A stretch of DNA of 64,000 bases from Malachius bipustulatus (Eukaryota; Arthropoda; Insecta; Coleoptera; Melyridae). Each line of letters starts with the position of its first letter. The stretch's first letter is position 1. This document shows, piece after piece, positions 11,139-22,000 of this stretch. The position numbers and the translations under genes are program-made. The DNA is taken from assembly GCA_910589415.1 (NCBI GenBank), contig OU342634.1, positions 3,906,001 to 3,970,000 of the forward strand. Direction: 5' to 3'. A model generated the notes under the pieces. The model ran no database searches, was not told where the DNA came from, and saw only the letters and a list, made by a program, of their open reading frames with translations.

Positions 11139-11206
11139 CACCACATTGGTCTCGCTTGGCCAAAATAATGATAATTATTATTCCTGGCCGCGCGAGACCA
11201 ATGTGG
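11139..11206. repeat. Right subterminal motif pair of the piggyBac element
   Basis: GCACCACATTGGTCTCGC at 11139 and GCGAGACCAATGTGGTGC near 11187 are inverted copies around a short AT-rich spacer. They form an almost perfect hairpin and match the left-end motifs. Confidence 0.7.
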
Positions 11207-11564
11207 TGCTGCATTTTTTTGGGTAAATTTTCAATGTAAAAATTCGTTTTTAGACCAAACTAAGCACTAAGTACCATTTAAAAATACTTTTTTATGACAT
11301 TTATATCAAAAAAAGTTTTGGCCTATGGGGAAAATTTTTGTCATGTCCCATTGTGGCACTTTACGTGTTAAATAAACAATAAGTAGGTACCTAGGTGGTA
11401 TATCAATACCTAATTTTTACAAGTCTTGTTCAAAATGGGAGCCCCGATTTCGTATACACACACGACAGTGTCTTCTTATTTCTGTCTTTGTCACTCTGGT
11501 AGTCAGGTACCTCTTGTTTTATCAGATCACCAAAGGAATGTATCCAGTTACCAGTAACCCTGTA

Positions 11565-13000
11565 TTATAATAAAATAATATTATGCCTTTCAGGAGAATA
11601 AACATATTTAAGTAATTTGGTAGAAATCCATAATGGGGAAAAGTAAATTAATAAGCATATCAAATACTTACACATAGATTATCAAAATCTAGTTGAAGTT
11701 ACTTATTATACTTTAAATAATTTCATGCAAATAATACTTATAATAATAGCAATTAATTGGAATAAAATATCGTAAGTACACAATATGATTAAGACAAGTA
11801 CAAAAGTACATGATTATAAAAATGAATAATGATTGTCTATTATAGCGATGTGAAAAGTCAACAATAATCACAATAAAAGAGTTAAGGTGATGCGTATTCA
11901 ATATCACGAACCGTACACTTAGCAATATAGAGGTTCAAGTGTGACAAATGACTGTCACTTATACAGGTTTTATGATTCTCACTCATAGAGGTTTTAGGAG
12001 GGCAAAATGACGGGACCTGGTAAATACTCTCATTGATAGTTTTCTCGCTTACCCAGTTCTCACTTACTCAGGTTCGACGTTGAAAATAAATATTCTGCAA
12101 TTATGTATAGTATGGTTAGTTATTCAATGACTTCGTTATCTCTAACAAATATTGATAGTAAAAAAACGGTAATGTACATTATACAATTGTTTACTAAAAA
12201 TATTAATAAAACTATTTAAAAAAAAAATCTAGACTTACCTATTTACTCATAATAATATACAAAAAAAAAACACTAATTATTAAGAATTACTACTAACAAT
12301 ATTTACAATATTCTCGATATTTACATCCATTGAAACAAGGTTGTGGTTTAACATTTCTTTAAACTCTTGTTTCAATTTCTTTCTTTCCTTTGATACGAGC
12401 AGTTTCTTCTGCTCATATTTGTTCCTCCACATCCTCTTCCGCTTGAAATGCTGCAGCTTGGTCTTTCAGAAGGTTTTTTCTGCGACTATTGGATGCTTGC
12501 AACATTTGTTGGCGCACATCATTCCTTCCTTGCCTTTTTTCCCTATAGAAAGAGAAAAACTTCAGTATTTCGAATAAATACTTTGTAGTAGCGAAACTTA
12601 CTGTGATTGGCCCAGCAATTTTTTGACTGCAGCCGAGGCTGAAACATGGCCTTTAACCTTAAAAAATTGTTACAATTTTTTTAAACTACAAAATTGTTAA
12701 TATTGAGCAATCATGAGCTCAATTTGCTTGGTCTGGCTACTAACATCGACATGGGGGGGGGACTGCTGTCGTTGATCTAAAAATGTTTTACCTTTTTTTT
12801 TTTTTTAATGAAATCGCATCAAACTTACCGATTCCATGGTCAAGGCAAATATCCGTGGCGGCGGGGAGTTAGCCCTTTCCTCATCCTTTGTGGTCGTTAC
12901 CTGTGTTCATAAGAAATATGTTAAATTACATGGAAACTTATAGATCCTGATATCACGTTTACGACTTATATTATTTTGTGTTGAAAGCGTTTAGGCCATG
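11565..13000. other. AT-rich DNA; possible decayed coding fragment at 12340-12560
   Basis: Most of this is AT-rich without domains. On the minus strand about 12540-12430 reads RQQMLQASNSRRKNLLKDQA and then AAFQAEEDVEEQ before a stop. This charged helical stretch resembles the C-terminal part of DNA-binding proteins found with insect DNA transposons. I cannot assign a family. A run of G (about 12750) and a run of T (about 12790) are present. Confidence 0.35.
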
Positions 13001-13037
13001 AGTGTATTCCACGTTCGTTAGCTTTTTTCAGTCGCTC

Positions 13038-13335
13038 ATGCCCGCAGCGTTAGCGGCCCAGGCTCCGCGACCCCACGTTCGCCAACATTTTGTTAGTCAC
13101 AAACATGCCCGCCGCGTTAGCGGCCCAGGCTCCGCGATTCCACGTTCGTTAACCTTTTTCAGTCACACACATGCCCGCTGCGTTAGCGGCCTAGGCTTCG
13201 CGACCCCACGTTCGCTCACTCTTTTTTGGTCGCGCTGCTCCCCCCCGTTCTCTCTCTCTCTCTCTCTCTCTCTCTATGTCTCCCTCTCCCGCCTCGTTAG
13301 CGACCCAGGCTCCCCGACCCCACGTTCGTTCACTC
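13038..13335. repeat. 66-bp GC-rich minisatellite
   Basis: Units starting CATGCCCGCNGCGTTAGCGG and ending near CCACGTTCGYTMACYNTTTT begin at about 13038, 13105 and 13171, with a diverged copy near 13286. The GC content is much higher than the surroundings. The overlapping 113-aa ORF is a by-product. Confidence 0.85.
13249..13275. repeat. (CT)n microsatellite
   Basis: About thirteen CT dinucleotides inside the 66-bp minisatellite, between its third and fourth copies. More C/T-rich sequence follows at 13350-13400. Confidence 0.95.
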
Positions 13336-13609
13336 TTTTTTAGTCGCACTACTCCCCCCTCTCTCTCTCTCCCTCTGCCTCCCTCCCTCCCCCTGTCTCC
13401 CGCCGCGTCAAATTATTTACTTATACAAGGAAATTTTTATTTATACAACAAAAATTATTTATTTATAAAAAAATTACTAATATTTATTTATAAAAAAAGA
13501 AAAGTATTATTTTACATCGGATTTTTTTCTTTTTTCACCCGCCCACCCTTACCGAAATTTAACGTAATCAATTTTCAAGTATAACCCTATGCCCCAGTAC
13601 TCGTATTTA

Positions 13610-14311
13610 CACATACTATTCTATACATTCATTCGTACTGCATACAACTATTTGGAGTTTGTGACGATACGCCTTGAAAACAAACTGTATCATGGAAGAC
13701 ACATATTTTCACTTCAGCTTGTCAAGTCCACATCCAATGAAATTCCGTTTGCCTCCATGTGGTCCCTCAGTTTCACAAGGGACCTATACAATGTATGGTA
13801 CGTGGGCTTTCCCTGTGACCTTTCCTTTGTCACAAGGTAGTAAACCCACTTACCCCTCCTGGCCAGGACTTCCAGCCCGCCCTCGTGCTGGCGTTGTTCT
13901 TCTTACTTACTTACTTACATTATCTACCCTAAACTAAGTGACTATATTAAATTTAAAACATTAAAAAGAAAATTAATCTAAAAATTTACAAAAGTATATA
14001 CACATAAGTACTATTCTATACATTCATTCATACTGCATACAACTATTTGGAGTTTGTGACGATACGCCTTGAAAAAGTCCACATCCAATCCTCGGGAGGA
14101 CTACTTAGCGCCGTTTGCCTCCATGTGGTCCCTCATTTTCGCAAGGGACCTATACAATGTATGGTACGTGGGCTTTCCCTGTGACCTTTCTTTTGTCACA
14201 AGGTAGTAAACCCACTTACTCCACCTAGCCAGGACTGCCAGCCCGCCCTCGTGCTGGCGTTGTTCCTCTTACTTACTTACTTACATTATCTACCTTAAAC
14301 TAAGTGACTAT
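13610..14311. repeat. ~394-bp tandem repeat, left block
   Basis: The segment CTATTCTATACATTCATTC ... GACGATACGCCTTGAAAA at about 13617-13680 recurs at 14011-14074. The intervening part (CCTCCATGTGGTCCCTCA, GGGACCTATACAATGTATGG, GCCCTCGTGCTGGCGTTGTT, CTTACTTACTTACATTATC) also recurs in order. The array continues at 16667-17200 after an LTR-element fragment. No protein is apparent. It is probably a satellite, or a tandem array derived from a retrotransposon 3' end. Confidence 0.85.
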
Positions 14312-16412
14312 TGTACCGAAGTCGCGTATTTTCGACTTCGTTTGTCATTAATTTATAATAAGGAAAGTTTAAATTCAATAGGAATGCAATAATTAATTAT
14401 TAAAGTCATATTAGTCAAATCAAATTTCATGAAATAGTGTATTTCCACTTTCATTTTCGTAGTGGGTACCAATCATGAAAATATAATTTTTAAGAAAAGC
14501 CGAAGAGTAATTATTATAATTTTAGTAAATATCATAAACCCTCGAGCCGGCGATACGAATTTTATTTTCATGGAAGTTTTGAGATTTTTTATACACGGAG
14601 TTGAAATTTATTGCAACTAAATTGATGCAGTTAGCGATCGTTTTCGTGAAGCCTTTCCGGAATAATCAAACAAGCGGTACGCAAAAAGTGGCGTGCTTTT
14701 TTTTGCTTTTCGATAGCGAGTACAAACCGATAGGAAGAGTATAAATATGGGTGCATGGATTGTTGGCGTCCTCTTTCATTTTTCCGTCGCTGCCTACGTT
14801 AGTGCTTATTGGGTGCCGTTTATATAAGCTGCCGACCGACGCCTTCCGTAATAGCCGTTTATCGAACCGTGCCGACGCGAATTATAGAAAGTCCCGATCT
14901 TCAGAATTTTTTTAAAGTCGCGATAGTAGATTCAGACCATTTGAATTAATTATTTTTGAGTTCTTGCCGTCACGTACTCGTGCTAACCAGTTCCCTACGC
15001 CATCGATACCCAGATATAAGGTAGGTGTTTTGATTTAAACTTTATTCGTTTCTGGTACCGCCGATTCAACCCTGTCTATACATCCCGACCATTAACTGCC
15101 CCCACACGCACAAGTCAATTCCCCACTATTCTCCGAAGGCCATATAGTAGCGGGGTCTTTAACATCACTAGCTGTAGGGTAAGCGGTGTAAGCAACCTCC
15201 CTTCGTGGCTGGGTAGCCGGTGAAATAGTTTTAACTTGTACCTAGCACCTGTCCTCTCCGCTGGAAACCCCGCCTCGACGCTCGGGTACCTTTGGTAGGG
15301 ACGCCAGCCGAACGCGATAAAAATACATTGAGATATCCTTTCGTCGTTCTCTCACGGTCCGACCCCGATTTGTTCAATTTAAATTGTTGGCCCCCACAGA
15401 ACACAACGCCGCCTCCCGGTGATGATCGCCCATGTAGATTTTGTATACATTAAATTTGTATATATTTTTTTGAGATTTAAATTTAAATTTGAGTTAGTTT
15501 CAGTTTGCTGTTTGTAAATATTTTCTCGTAGGTAGGTATTTTAATTTTGTTCATATATTTATATAGGTTGAATAATTTGGATAGGTAGGTTGAGATTGTT
15601 TTCTTTTAGATCTAATTAAAATTTGATAAATCATTTTCAGTTTTCGTAGGTAGGTACTTTAATTTTGTTTATATATTTTCATAGGTGAGTAAAATAATTT
15701 TGCATTTTGTACACGTTACGTACGTGGATGTTTTCCGAAAATTTAGACTTGGAATTTTTTCCAGTAGGTTGTAATAACCAGTAAAATAATTTTACTTTTC
15801 GTATAAGTCACGTACGTGGATGTTTTCATAAATTTGTACTTCGAAAAATTTCCGGCAATCTGCCACAATTGTGCAAATAATTTTTGTTTTACGTAAAGAC
15901 GTTTACGTACACTTAATTTTGGTGGCAAAACTCTGTGGATTTGATATAATGGATTATTTCTTGTTAATAAATAATAATTGATGAAAATTTGGGCCTTTCT
16001 GTTCTACCGAAATTTTCCGCTCAATTGATCGGACGACCTGTCATAAAATTAACCGAGAGTGAAGGAAAAGGTAAGAAACCAGCATCAGCACCACCGTCCT
16101 CTCAAGACAGGCACTCTGTCGGCCGTTCGCCGCTCGCACGTCGACCAGCACCGGCACCACCGAGTATATTCACCTCGCTTACATCTCCGCTCCATGGGAA
16201 GGCACAAGGGACGTTCAGTAAGCGATTAAAGCCCGTTTCATTGAACATATTGTCTTCGGTGATAACTTCATCTGACCCCTGGCGTTTCCGTTTCTCCATT
16301 GAGCTGCCTTTAGGGACAAGGATACGATAAACGTATCACCTGTGTGACTCAGGTAATTGGGAAATACTTATCGAGAACATTTTCCCCAGGGAGTAAACCT
16401 TTAATAAAAATC
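14312..16412 (+). mobile_element. Long terminal repeat (~2.1 kb) of an LTR retrotransposon
   Basis: It starts TGTACCGAAGTCG and ends next to a TGGCGCCCGAG primer-binding-type sequence at 16413. The ending words TTTCCCCAGGGAGTAAACC and AAAAATC also end the minus-strand LTR at 33321-35377. Upstream words such as CCTGGCRTTTYC, TTTCTCCA and TAGGGACA are shared in the same order. The first 30 bp form a hairpin (CGAAGTCG at 14317-14324, CGACTTCG at 14333-14340). The ORFs inside (15743-15928, 15989-16330) are incidental. The superfamily is not determined because the internal genes are missing. Confidence 0.75.
14740..14746 (+). promoter_or_regulatory. TATA box candidate of the long LTR
   Basis: TATAAAT in the left LTR, about 430 bp from its start. 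It would place transcription initiation near 14770 and leave a very long R-U5. The related LTR at 33-35 kb has TATAAAAGG at a comparable place. Confidence 0.45.
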
Positions 16413-16660
16413 TGGCGCCCGAGCAATCCGTCGAACTCCATCTACATACCAACCGTGAATTTCCCAGCGAGCCCGAGAACGTCACACTACAGGATGAGTC
16501 ATTTTAATCTTCAAACCCGAATATCTCTGTTGGTAAGCCAGATACAAAAAAATATGCAGACAAAAGTTGTTCAGGACAATGGGGGTCATCTGACTGCACT
16601 GATGACTTTGACCTTGTGGATCAATTTCAAGTACATTTGAAGGTGAAGATTATTTTTTAA
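16413..16660 (+). mobile_element. Primer-binding site and start of the internal region, truncated
   Basis: TGGCGCCCGAG directly follows the LTR and has the TGG start of a tRNA-primed site. The related element has TGGCGCCCGAGAAG at 33320-33307 (minus strand). About 240 bp of leader follows before the 394-bp repeat resumes at 16667. No gag or pol remains. Confidence 0.65.
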
Positions 16661-16666
16661 ATAGGA

Positions 16667-17200
16667 CAAACCGTATCATGGAAGGCACATACTTCCACTT
16701 CAGCTTGTCAAGTCCACATCCAATCCTCGAGAGGACTAACGACTTGACGCCGTTTACCTCCATGTGGTCCCTCATTTTCACAAGGGACCTATACAATGTA
16801 TGGTACGTGGGATTTCCCTGTTACCTTTCTTTTGTCACAAGGGAGTAAACCCACTTACCCCTCCTGGCCAGGACTGCCAGCCCACCCTCGTGCTGGCGTT
16901 GTTCCTCTTACTTACTTGCTTACATTATCTACCTTAAACTAAGTGACTATATTAAATTTAAAACATTAAAAAGAAACTCAATCTAAAAATTTACAAAAAT
17001 GTATACACATACTATTCTATACATCCATTCATACTGCATACAACCATTTGGAGTTTGTGACGATACGCCTTGAAAACAAACTGTATCATGGAAGACACAT
17101 ACTTCCACTTCAGCTTGTCAAGTCCACATCGAATCCTCGGGAGGGCTAACGACTTAACGCCGTTGGCCTCCATGTTGTCCCTCATTTTCACAAGGCAGCG
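16667..17200. repeat. ~400-bp tandem repeat, right block
   Basis: CAAACYGTATCATGGAAGRC occurs at about 16667 and again at about 17079, roughly 411 bp apart. The words GGGACCTATACAATGTATGG and GCGTTGTTCCTCTTACTTAC lie between, as in the left block at 13610-14311. The second copy stops near 17195, where the gypsy LTR flank begins. Confidence 0.8.
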
Positions 17201-17226
17201 TTGCCGGATGAAATATTCTAAATAAC

Positions 17227-17534
17227 TGTTGTAGACTAATTTGTAGAGGCACAGGGAAACACCGTATTTCTACAACTATTTTTATTCAACTCTAATCTCG
17301 TAACACTTCGTAATTGATTATTATTAGAATAAGAATACATTAAGTAGCAGCCCGGAGCGTTTCCATTCCCTCCCTGTTGTCGCTCGCGTTGGACACCGTC
17401 CGAGCTCGTTCGACGTCTCCCCTCCACGGCTGCTTGCAGACGGTCGGTGGTTCCCCGTTGAAACTCACCGACAGACCACCGTACTGTCGACGGCGGAAGC
17501 AGCCAAGGACAGCTACCGTAGAGGTGGTCCCACA
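17227..17534 (-). mobile_element. 3' LTR of the decayed gypsy element (308 bp)
   Basis: On the minus strand it runs TGTGGGACCACC ... GTCTACAACA, with TG/CA ends. A near-identical copy sits alone at 36641-36952. It lies downstream (minus strand) of the gypsy pol remains and the 91-bp minisatellite, the expected place of a 3' LTR. ORFs at 17236-17598 and 17377-17589 read through the LTR and are not considered real. Confidence 0.7.
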
Positions 17535-18002
17535 GTCGACCATCCTGATAAAAAGGCCGTCCTCGGACTTGAAGACGTCGGAAGGGTAGGCGTCGCACCA
17601 GACTGAAGACTATAACAACTGAAAATCAGGGTAATTAATACTTTGATCTTTTGACAGAGTAGTCAGAGTAAACCAGGATCACACGAGTGATCGAGAAGAC
17701 AGATACAGAGCAGATTTCAGACTTCTAACGTCACAACAGTGATCTTCTGACAAAGCAGACAGGTTAGAAGGAAGACAGGGTCACAACAGTGATCAAGGAG
17801 ACAGATTTCAGACTTCTAACGTCACAACAGTGATCTTCTGACACAGCAGACAGGTTAGAAGGAAGACAGGATCACAACAGTGATCAAGGAGAAAGATTTC
17901 AGACTTCTAACGTCACAACAGTGATCTTCTGACATAGCAGACATGTTAGAAGGAAGACAGGATCACAACAGTGATCAAGGAGACAGATTTCAGACTTCTA
18001 AC
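17535..18002. repeat. 91-bp minisatellite, left part
   Basis: GTCACAACAGTGATCTTCTG recurs at about 17730, 17821, 17912 and 18003, a 91-bp period. Inside each unit a second TCACAACAGTGATC half-copy precedes AAGGAGACAGATTTCAGACT. The first ~120 bp (17535-17655) is non-repetitive spacer next to the LTR. The array is cut at 18003-18010 by the hAT element and resumes at 28459. Confidence 0.9.
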
Positions 18003-18450
18003 GTCACAACTAGAGATGGAAATATCGGTGATTTTAAATTCACCGGTGATTCGATTCCGGTGAAGTAAAAATCACCGTGATTTTAAGCGGTGAATTTTTT
18101 CACCGGTGAAATGATAAACGACAACAAACGACGAGGCGATATAAAACGTAAAACGATAAAGATACGGAACGGCGGACGGATTTAAATAAAATAGATAAGC
18201 AAGCACTCTTCTCTTCAGGCAAACAGGGAAAAGGCACGACGTTCCTGGGGGTGTCATAAATATCCCAAAATCTAAACAATGAATAGGTAATAACGAATAA
18301 TATAGTTAAGCTATTACTTATTGATATAATCATTTAATCACTAACTTTATTCTGATTTCGTAAATGTGCAAAAAATACAAAATATAAATAATTAATAAGA
18401 AAAATCATAGTCCAATATTGAAATGATAGTGAAAATACGAGTACTATATA

Positions 18451-18967
18451 TGTAAACTACTCGAATAGTAGTTTTAAAAATTCAATATAAATGGTTTTTA
18501 TTGATCGAATTCACCATTTTTCAACCAACGAATTGACGGCATCGACTTACCCCGATTCTAGGAGATCCAGCTGCTCGGAGGGCCCTCACACATGGTCTAC
18601 ACCAACTTCAAATGAGATGATCCATCTATTTGGCATTCCCTAATAATAGCACGAAATTCACGACAATTCAAGAAAAATAATTATGGTTGCGATCACGATT
18701 CGATTGCGATCACGACGTTCGTTGGTCTTCTTCGATGCTCTCGTCACGACGGCGCAGCCGATAAGTCGCCTCGTCAGTAAATGGTGAACAGAGCGCGCCA
18801 AATCAAACAACAACAAAAAAAAATAACCACAGAAATAGTAACACAATAGACCTAGTTGCACAAATTAACTTAACCAGGATTTATACCGATCCGATCCTAT
18901 CGCTAACAATAACTACTATAAGTCACAAAAAGAAATAAAAATTAATTCATACATTCATTACTGAACA
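18451..18967 (-). repeat. BEL 3' LTR
   Basis: On the minus strand it starts TGTTCAGTAATGAATG and ends CGAGTAGTTTACA. It matches the 5' LTR at 24752-25268 base for base where I compared, including the identical 67-aa incidental ORF (18658-18861). Confidence 0.95.
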
Positions 18968-18984
18968 TTCCGCCCACCAAAAAT
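18968..18984 (-). promoter_or_regulatory. BEL polypurine tract
   Basis: Reading the minus strand into the 3' LTR, GGTGGGCGGAA directly precedes TGTTCAG. This purine-rich run is placed to prime plus-strand DNA synthesis. Confidence 0.65.
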
Positions 18985-19091
18985 ACACCGCGATTTTTAA
19001 AGAAAAAAAAATTAATTATTATCTAGTTTATCTAGTTGACACTAACAAAAAACAAAACTCTCAATTTAAAATGATTATCGAAAAATAGTAA

Positions 19092-22000
19092 TTATTCGGC
19101 AGTGCCCGGTAAAGGGCATAATTTGACCAACGGACGCAACAGAACTCCGGTGGCAGTCTTCACGCTAGCGACGCGAGGTACTCCATCTGGGCCCACCTGT
19201 AGATCGGTTACCCGTCCTAAGCGCCAACGTAAAGGTGGTGATTGTTCGTCCTTAATAACGACCAAATCTCCCTTAATAAGGCCTTTGCCAGGCTTCGTCC
19301 ATTTTGAACGTTGCATTAACGAATGCAGGTATTCCGAATGCCATCGCTTCCAAAAATCTTGCTGGAGCCTTTGGAGCAGCTGCCAACGATTCAAACGAGA
19401 CATATTTAAATGAGTGAGGTCATGATCGGGAATTGCGGTCAGCGGCTCCAAAGTTAGAAAATGACCTGGTGTCAAGACCGACAAGTCATGAGGATCCGAA
19501 CTCATTTCAACCAGGGGGCGTGAATTCAAAATTGATTCAATACTGACCAGTACTGTGTATAACTCTTCGAACGTGAGAATTTGTTCCCCGACGACCTTCG
19601 AGAGATGCGATTTAACGGATTTTATACCGCCTTCCCAGAGTCCTCCGAAATGAGGCGCAGACGGAGGGTTGAAGTGCCACTCAATTTTTTCAGATTCCAC
19701 AGCACCCTTCATCAGGTCCCTTAAATATTTATAAGCACCTACGAAATTTGTGCCACAATCGCTGTACACCATTGAACATCTGCCTCGCCGCGAAATGAAA
19801 CGTCGAAAAGCTGCGAGAAAACATTCGGCAGAAAGGTCCGAAGCGAGTTCGAGGTGAACAGCTTTCGTGGCGAAGCAAACAAATAAGCAGAGGTATGCCT
19901 TTTGAGACCTTGACCCGCGAGACTTACCAAGGGTAACCGAAAATGGTCCACCAAAATCGCATCCTACACACGAGAAGGGTTTTATTTGCGAAACCCGTGA
20001 AACTGGCAAGTTTCCCATAGTCGGCTGACAAGGAACGGGATTAACCCTAAAACATCTATAACATTTCGATAAAACATGACGAATGGCTCGTCTAGGTGAT
20101 AGAATCCAAATCTGTTGCGCGATAAGAAACTGCAATGTCCTTAGTCCACAGTGTGAGTATTTCTTATGAAAATGATCGATTATAAGATACGTCAATCGAT
20201 GTTGACGCGGTAACAATATGGGAAATTTCTGATCATAAGTTAATTTCGCATGCACTAATCTACCGCCTACCCGGATTATACTTAGATCATCTAGAAAAGG
20301 ACTGAGTTGCCTAAACGATTTTGAGAGCAACTTGCCCCTTTTCAAACACAAAATTTCCTCCGAGAATATGTCGTGTTGGACCAAACGACAAATAACCAAT
20401 AGACTAGTCTCAAGTTCAACGGGCTTAAGGGAGCTGCTATTAGAATCGAATGCGGAAAAACTGTTTTTGATTGCAAAAGCAAGATTTTTTGCATTGATGC
20501 GCCTGACAACCGACGAAATAAATCTCAGACAGATTGCGACGATTCTTTGGATCTTTTCTAGGCTCGAATACCTATCAAACAATGATAAAACAGGATGAGG
20601 GTCTAATGCAGTGTGTAACACAAATTTGCGTTCCTCAACCAAGGCTTCCGCACAGGACTGTAACAATTGCGGCGGAATCGGTGTAGAATTCTGGGACGAC
20701 AACCATGGAGGTCCCGCCCACCATAAAGGATGGTTCAACAATTCAACGGGTAAAGCTCCTCGAGAAGCGACATCCGCAGGATTCTCCCGACCCGAGACAT
20801 GATGCCAATTTATGGGGCTAACTCTTTCTTGAATGTGAGTGACTCTGTTAGACACAAACGTTTTCCATTGATGTGGAGAGGATTTGATCCATTGGAGAGC
20901 GATCGTAGAGTCTGACCAAGCTGAGATCTTAGTGAAAGATAGATTATGGTATGTGGACTTGACGAAGGATAATAGATCAGATAATAATACTGCCGCACAC
21001 AACTCTAGCCGCGGTAACGAGATCCTTTTCATGGGTGCTACTTTGGATTTAGCCGAAATCAAAAAAACTTTAGAGAGCTCACCCGTCTTGACTTGAAAAT
21101 AAACGACAGCAGCGTAACCTCGCTCACTGGCATCTGCAAATCCATGAAGTTCACAAATCGAACCAACAGTGGTCGAAAACGAACGAGGTATTTCTAGCGA
21201 CGATAAACAGGGGAGTTCGGATTTATACTTTTTCCAAACATTGACGACATCATCCGGTGGTTCCTGGTCCCAATCGACTCCCAAGGCCCACAAATGCTGC
21301 ATCAGATATTTTGCAAAAAACGTCAATGGAGTTAGAAATCCCAACGGGTCGAAAATACGAGCTAATTCAGACAGAATGCTTCGTTTCGTACATGACTTTG
21401 ATAATACGTTCGCCGAGTATGAAAACGTATCTCTTGAAGGATTCCAGCGAAGTCCCAAAATTTTAATAACGGAATCTTCATCAAAGTCCAATGGTACTTG
21501 TTTGAATTCTTCGGGAATATCTTTCAAAAGTTGTGGACAATTGCTTGCCCACTTGCGAAGTTCAAAACCGCCGCAACGAAGTAGGGCGATGAGCTGCTGG
21601 ATAACCAGCTTTGCTTCTTCCACGGAATTACACCCAGACAGTATGTCATCCACATAAATCTCATCCTCCAAAATTATTCTCGCAGCTAAAGGATACCGAT
21701 TGCCTTCATCAAGTGCTAATTGTCTAAGAGTTCTAAGAGCTAAGAATGGTGATGACGAGACACCGTACGTTACCGTTTTCAAGACGTACTCTTTTAGCGG
21801 TTCCTTTGGAGAGAATCTCCAAATGATTCTTTGATAATCTCTTTGAAGGGGAGAAATGAGAATTTGACGGTACATCTGCCGAATATCAGCTGTGAAGGTC
21901 ACTTTATGTGTTCGAAAACGAAGGAGAAGTGCAGCTATATCTGCTTGGAGTTTCTTCCCACATAACAGGGTATCATTTAATGATAACCCATCACAAGTCT

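Larger units (their letters stand above)
8647..11367 (-). mobile_element. piggyBac-superfamily DNA transposon, 2.72 kb, TTAA duplication
   Basis: The termini CACGTAAAGTGCCA (8647) and TGGCACTTTACGTG (ending 11367) are perfect 14-bp inverted repeats. They are flanked by TTAA at 8643-8646 and 11368-11371, the piggyBac target signature. A two-exon transposase lies inside on the minus strand. Short subterminal motifs around GGTCTCGC lie inside each end. It is inserted in the TACAGGG element at 8162-11564. Both termini and most of the transposase are present, so the copy may have been recently active. Confidence 0.92.
8162..11564. mobile_element. TIR element (TACAGGG ends) interrupted by a piggyBac insertion
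   Basis: The left end TACAGGGTTACTGGTAACTG and the right end CAGTTACCAGTAACCCTGTA are inverted. The match continues through GGATACATTCCTTTGGTGAT and CTGATAAAACAAGAGGTA for about 57 bp with few or no mismatches. Removing the piggyBac copy leaves about 680 bp of AT-rich non-coding DNA, consistent with a MITE. The innermost 10 bp of each TIR (TTACTGGTAA) is itself palindromic. Confidence 0.85.

Noticed and set aside
13002..13584. 113- and 102-aa Arg/Pro/Ser-rich ORFs
   Set aside because: They are produced by the 66-bp minisatellite and C/T tracts, and end in AT-rich sequence without domains.
15000..15430. A host exon or RNA gene in the GC-richer part of the long LTR
   Set aside because: It falls within the R-U5 part of an LTR with matching architecture at 33-35 kb. 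No tRNA or rRNA structure was recognised.
17236..17598. Open frames over the gypsy LTR (also 36758-37057)
   Set aside because: They repeat because the LTR is repeated, and they read through it and its flank. No domain is present and no start context supports them.
17660..18010. Possible CRISPR-like array of GTCACAAC repeats
   Set aside because: The 91-bp units have no unique spacers and sit in a eukaryotic retroelement. It is a minisatellite.
18658..18861. Identical 67-aa hydrophobic ORFs at 18658-18861 and 24959-25162
   Set aside because: Both lie in the BEL LTRs, and their identity only reflects LTR duplication.
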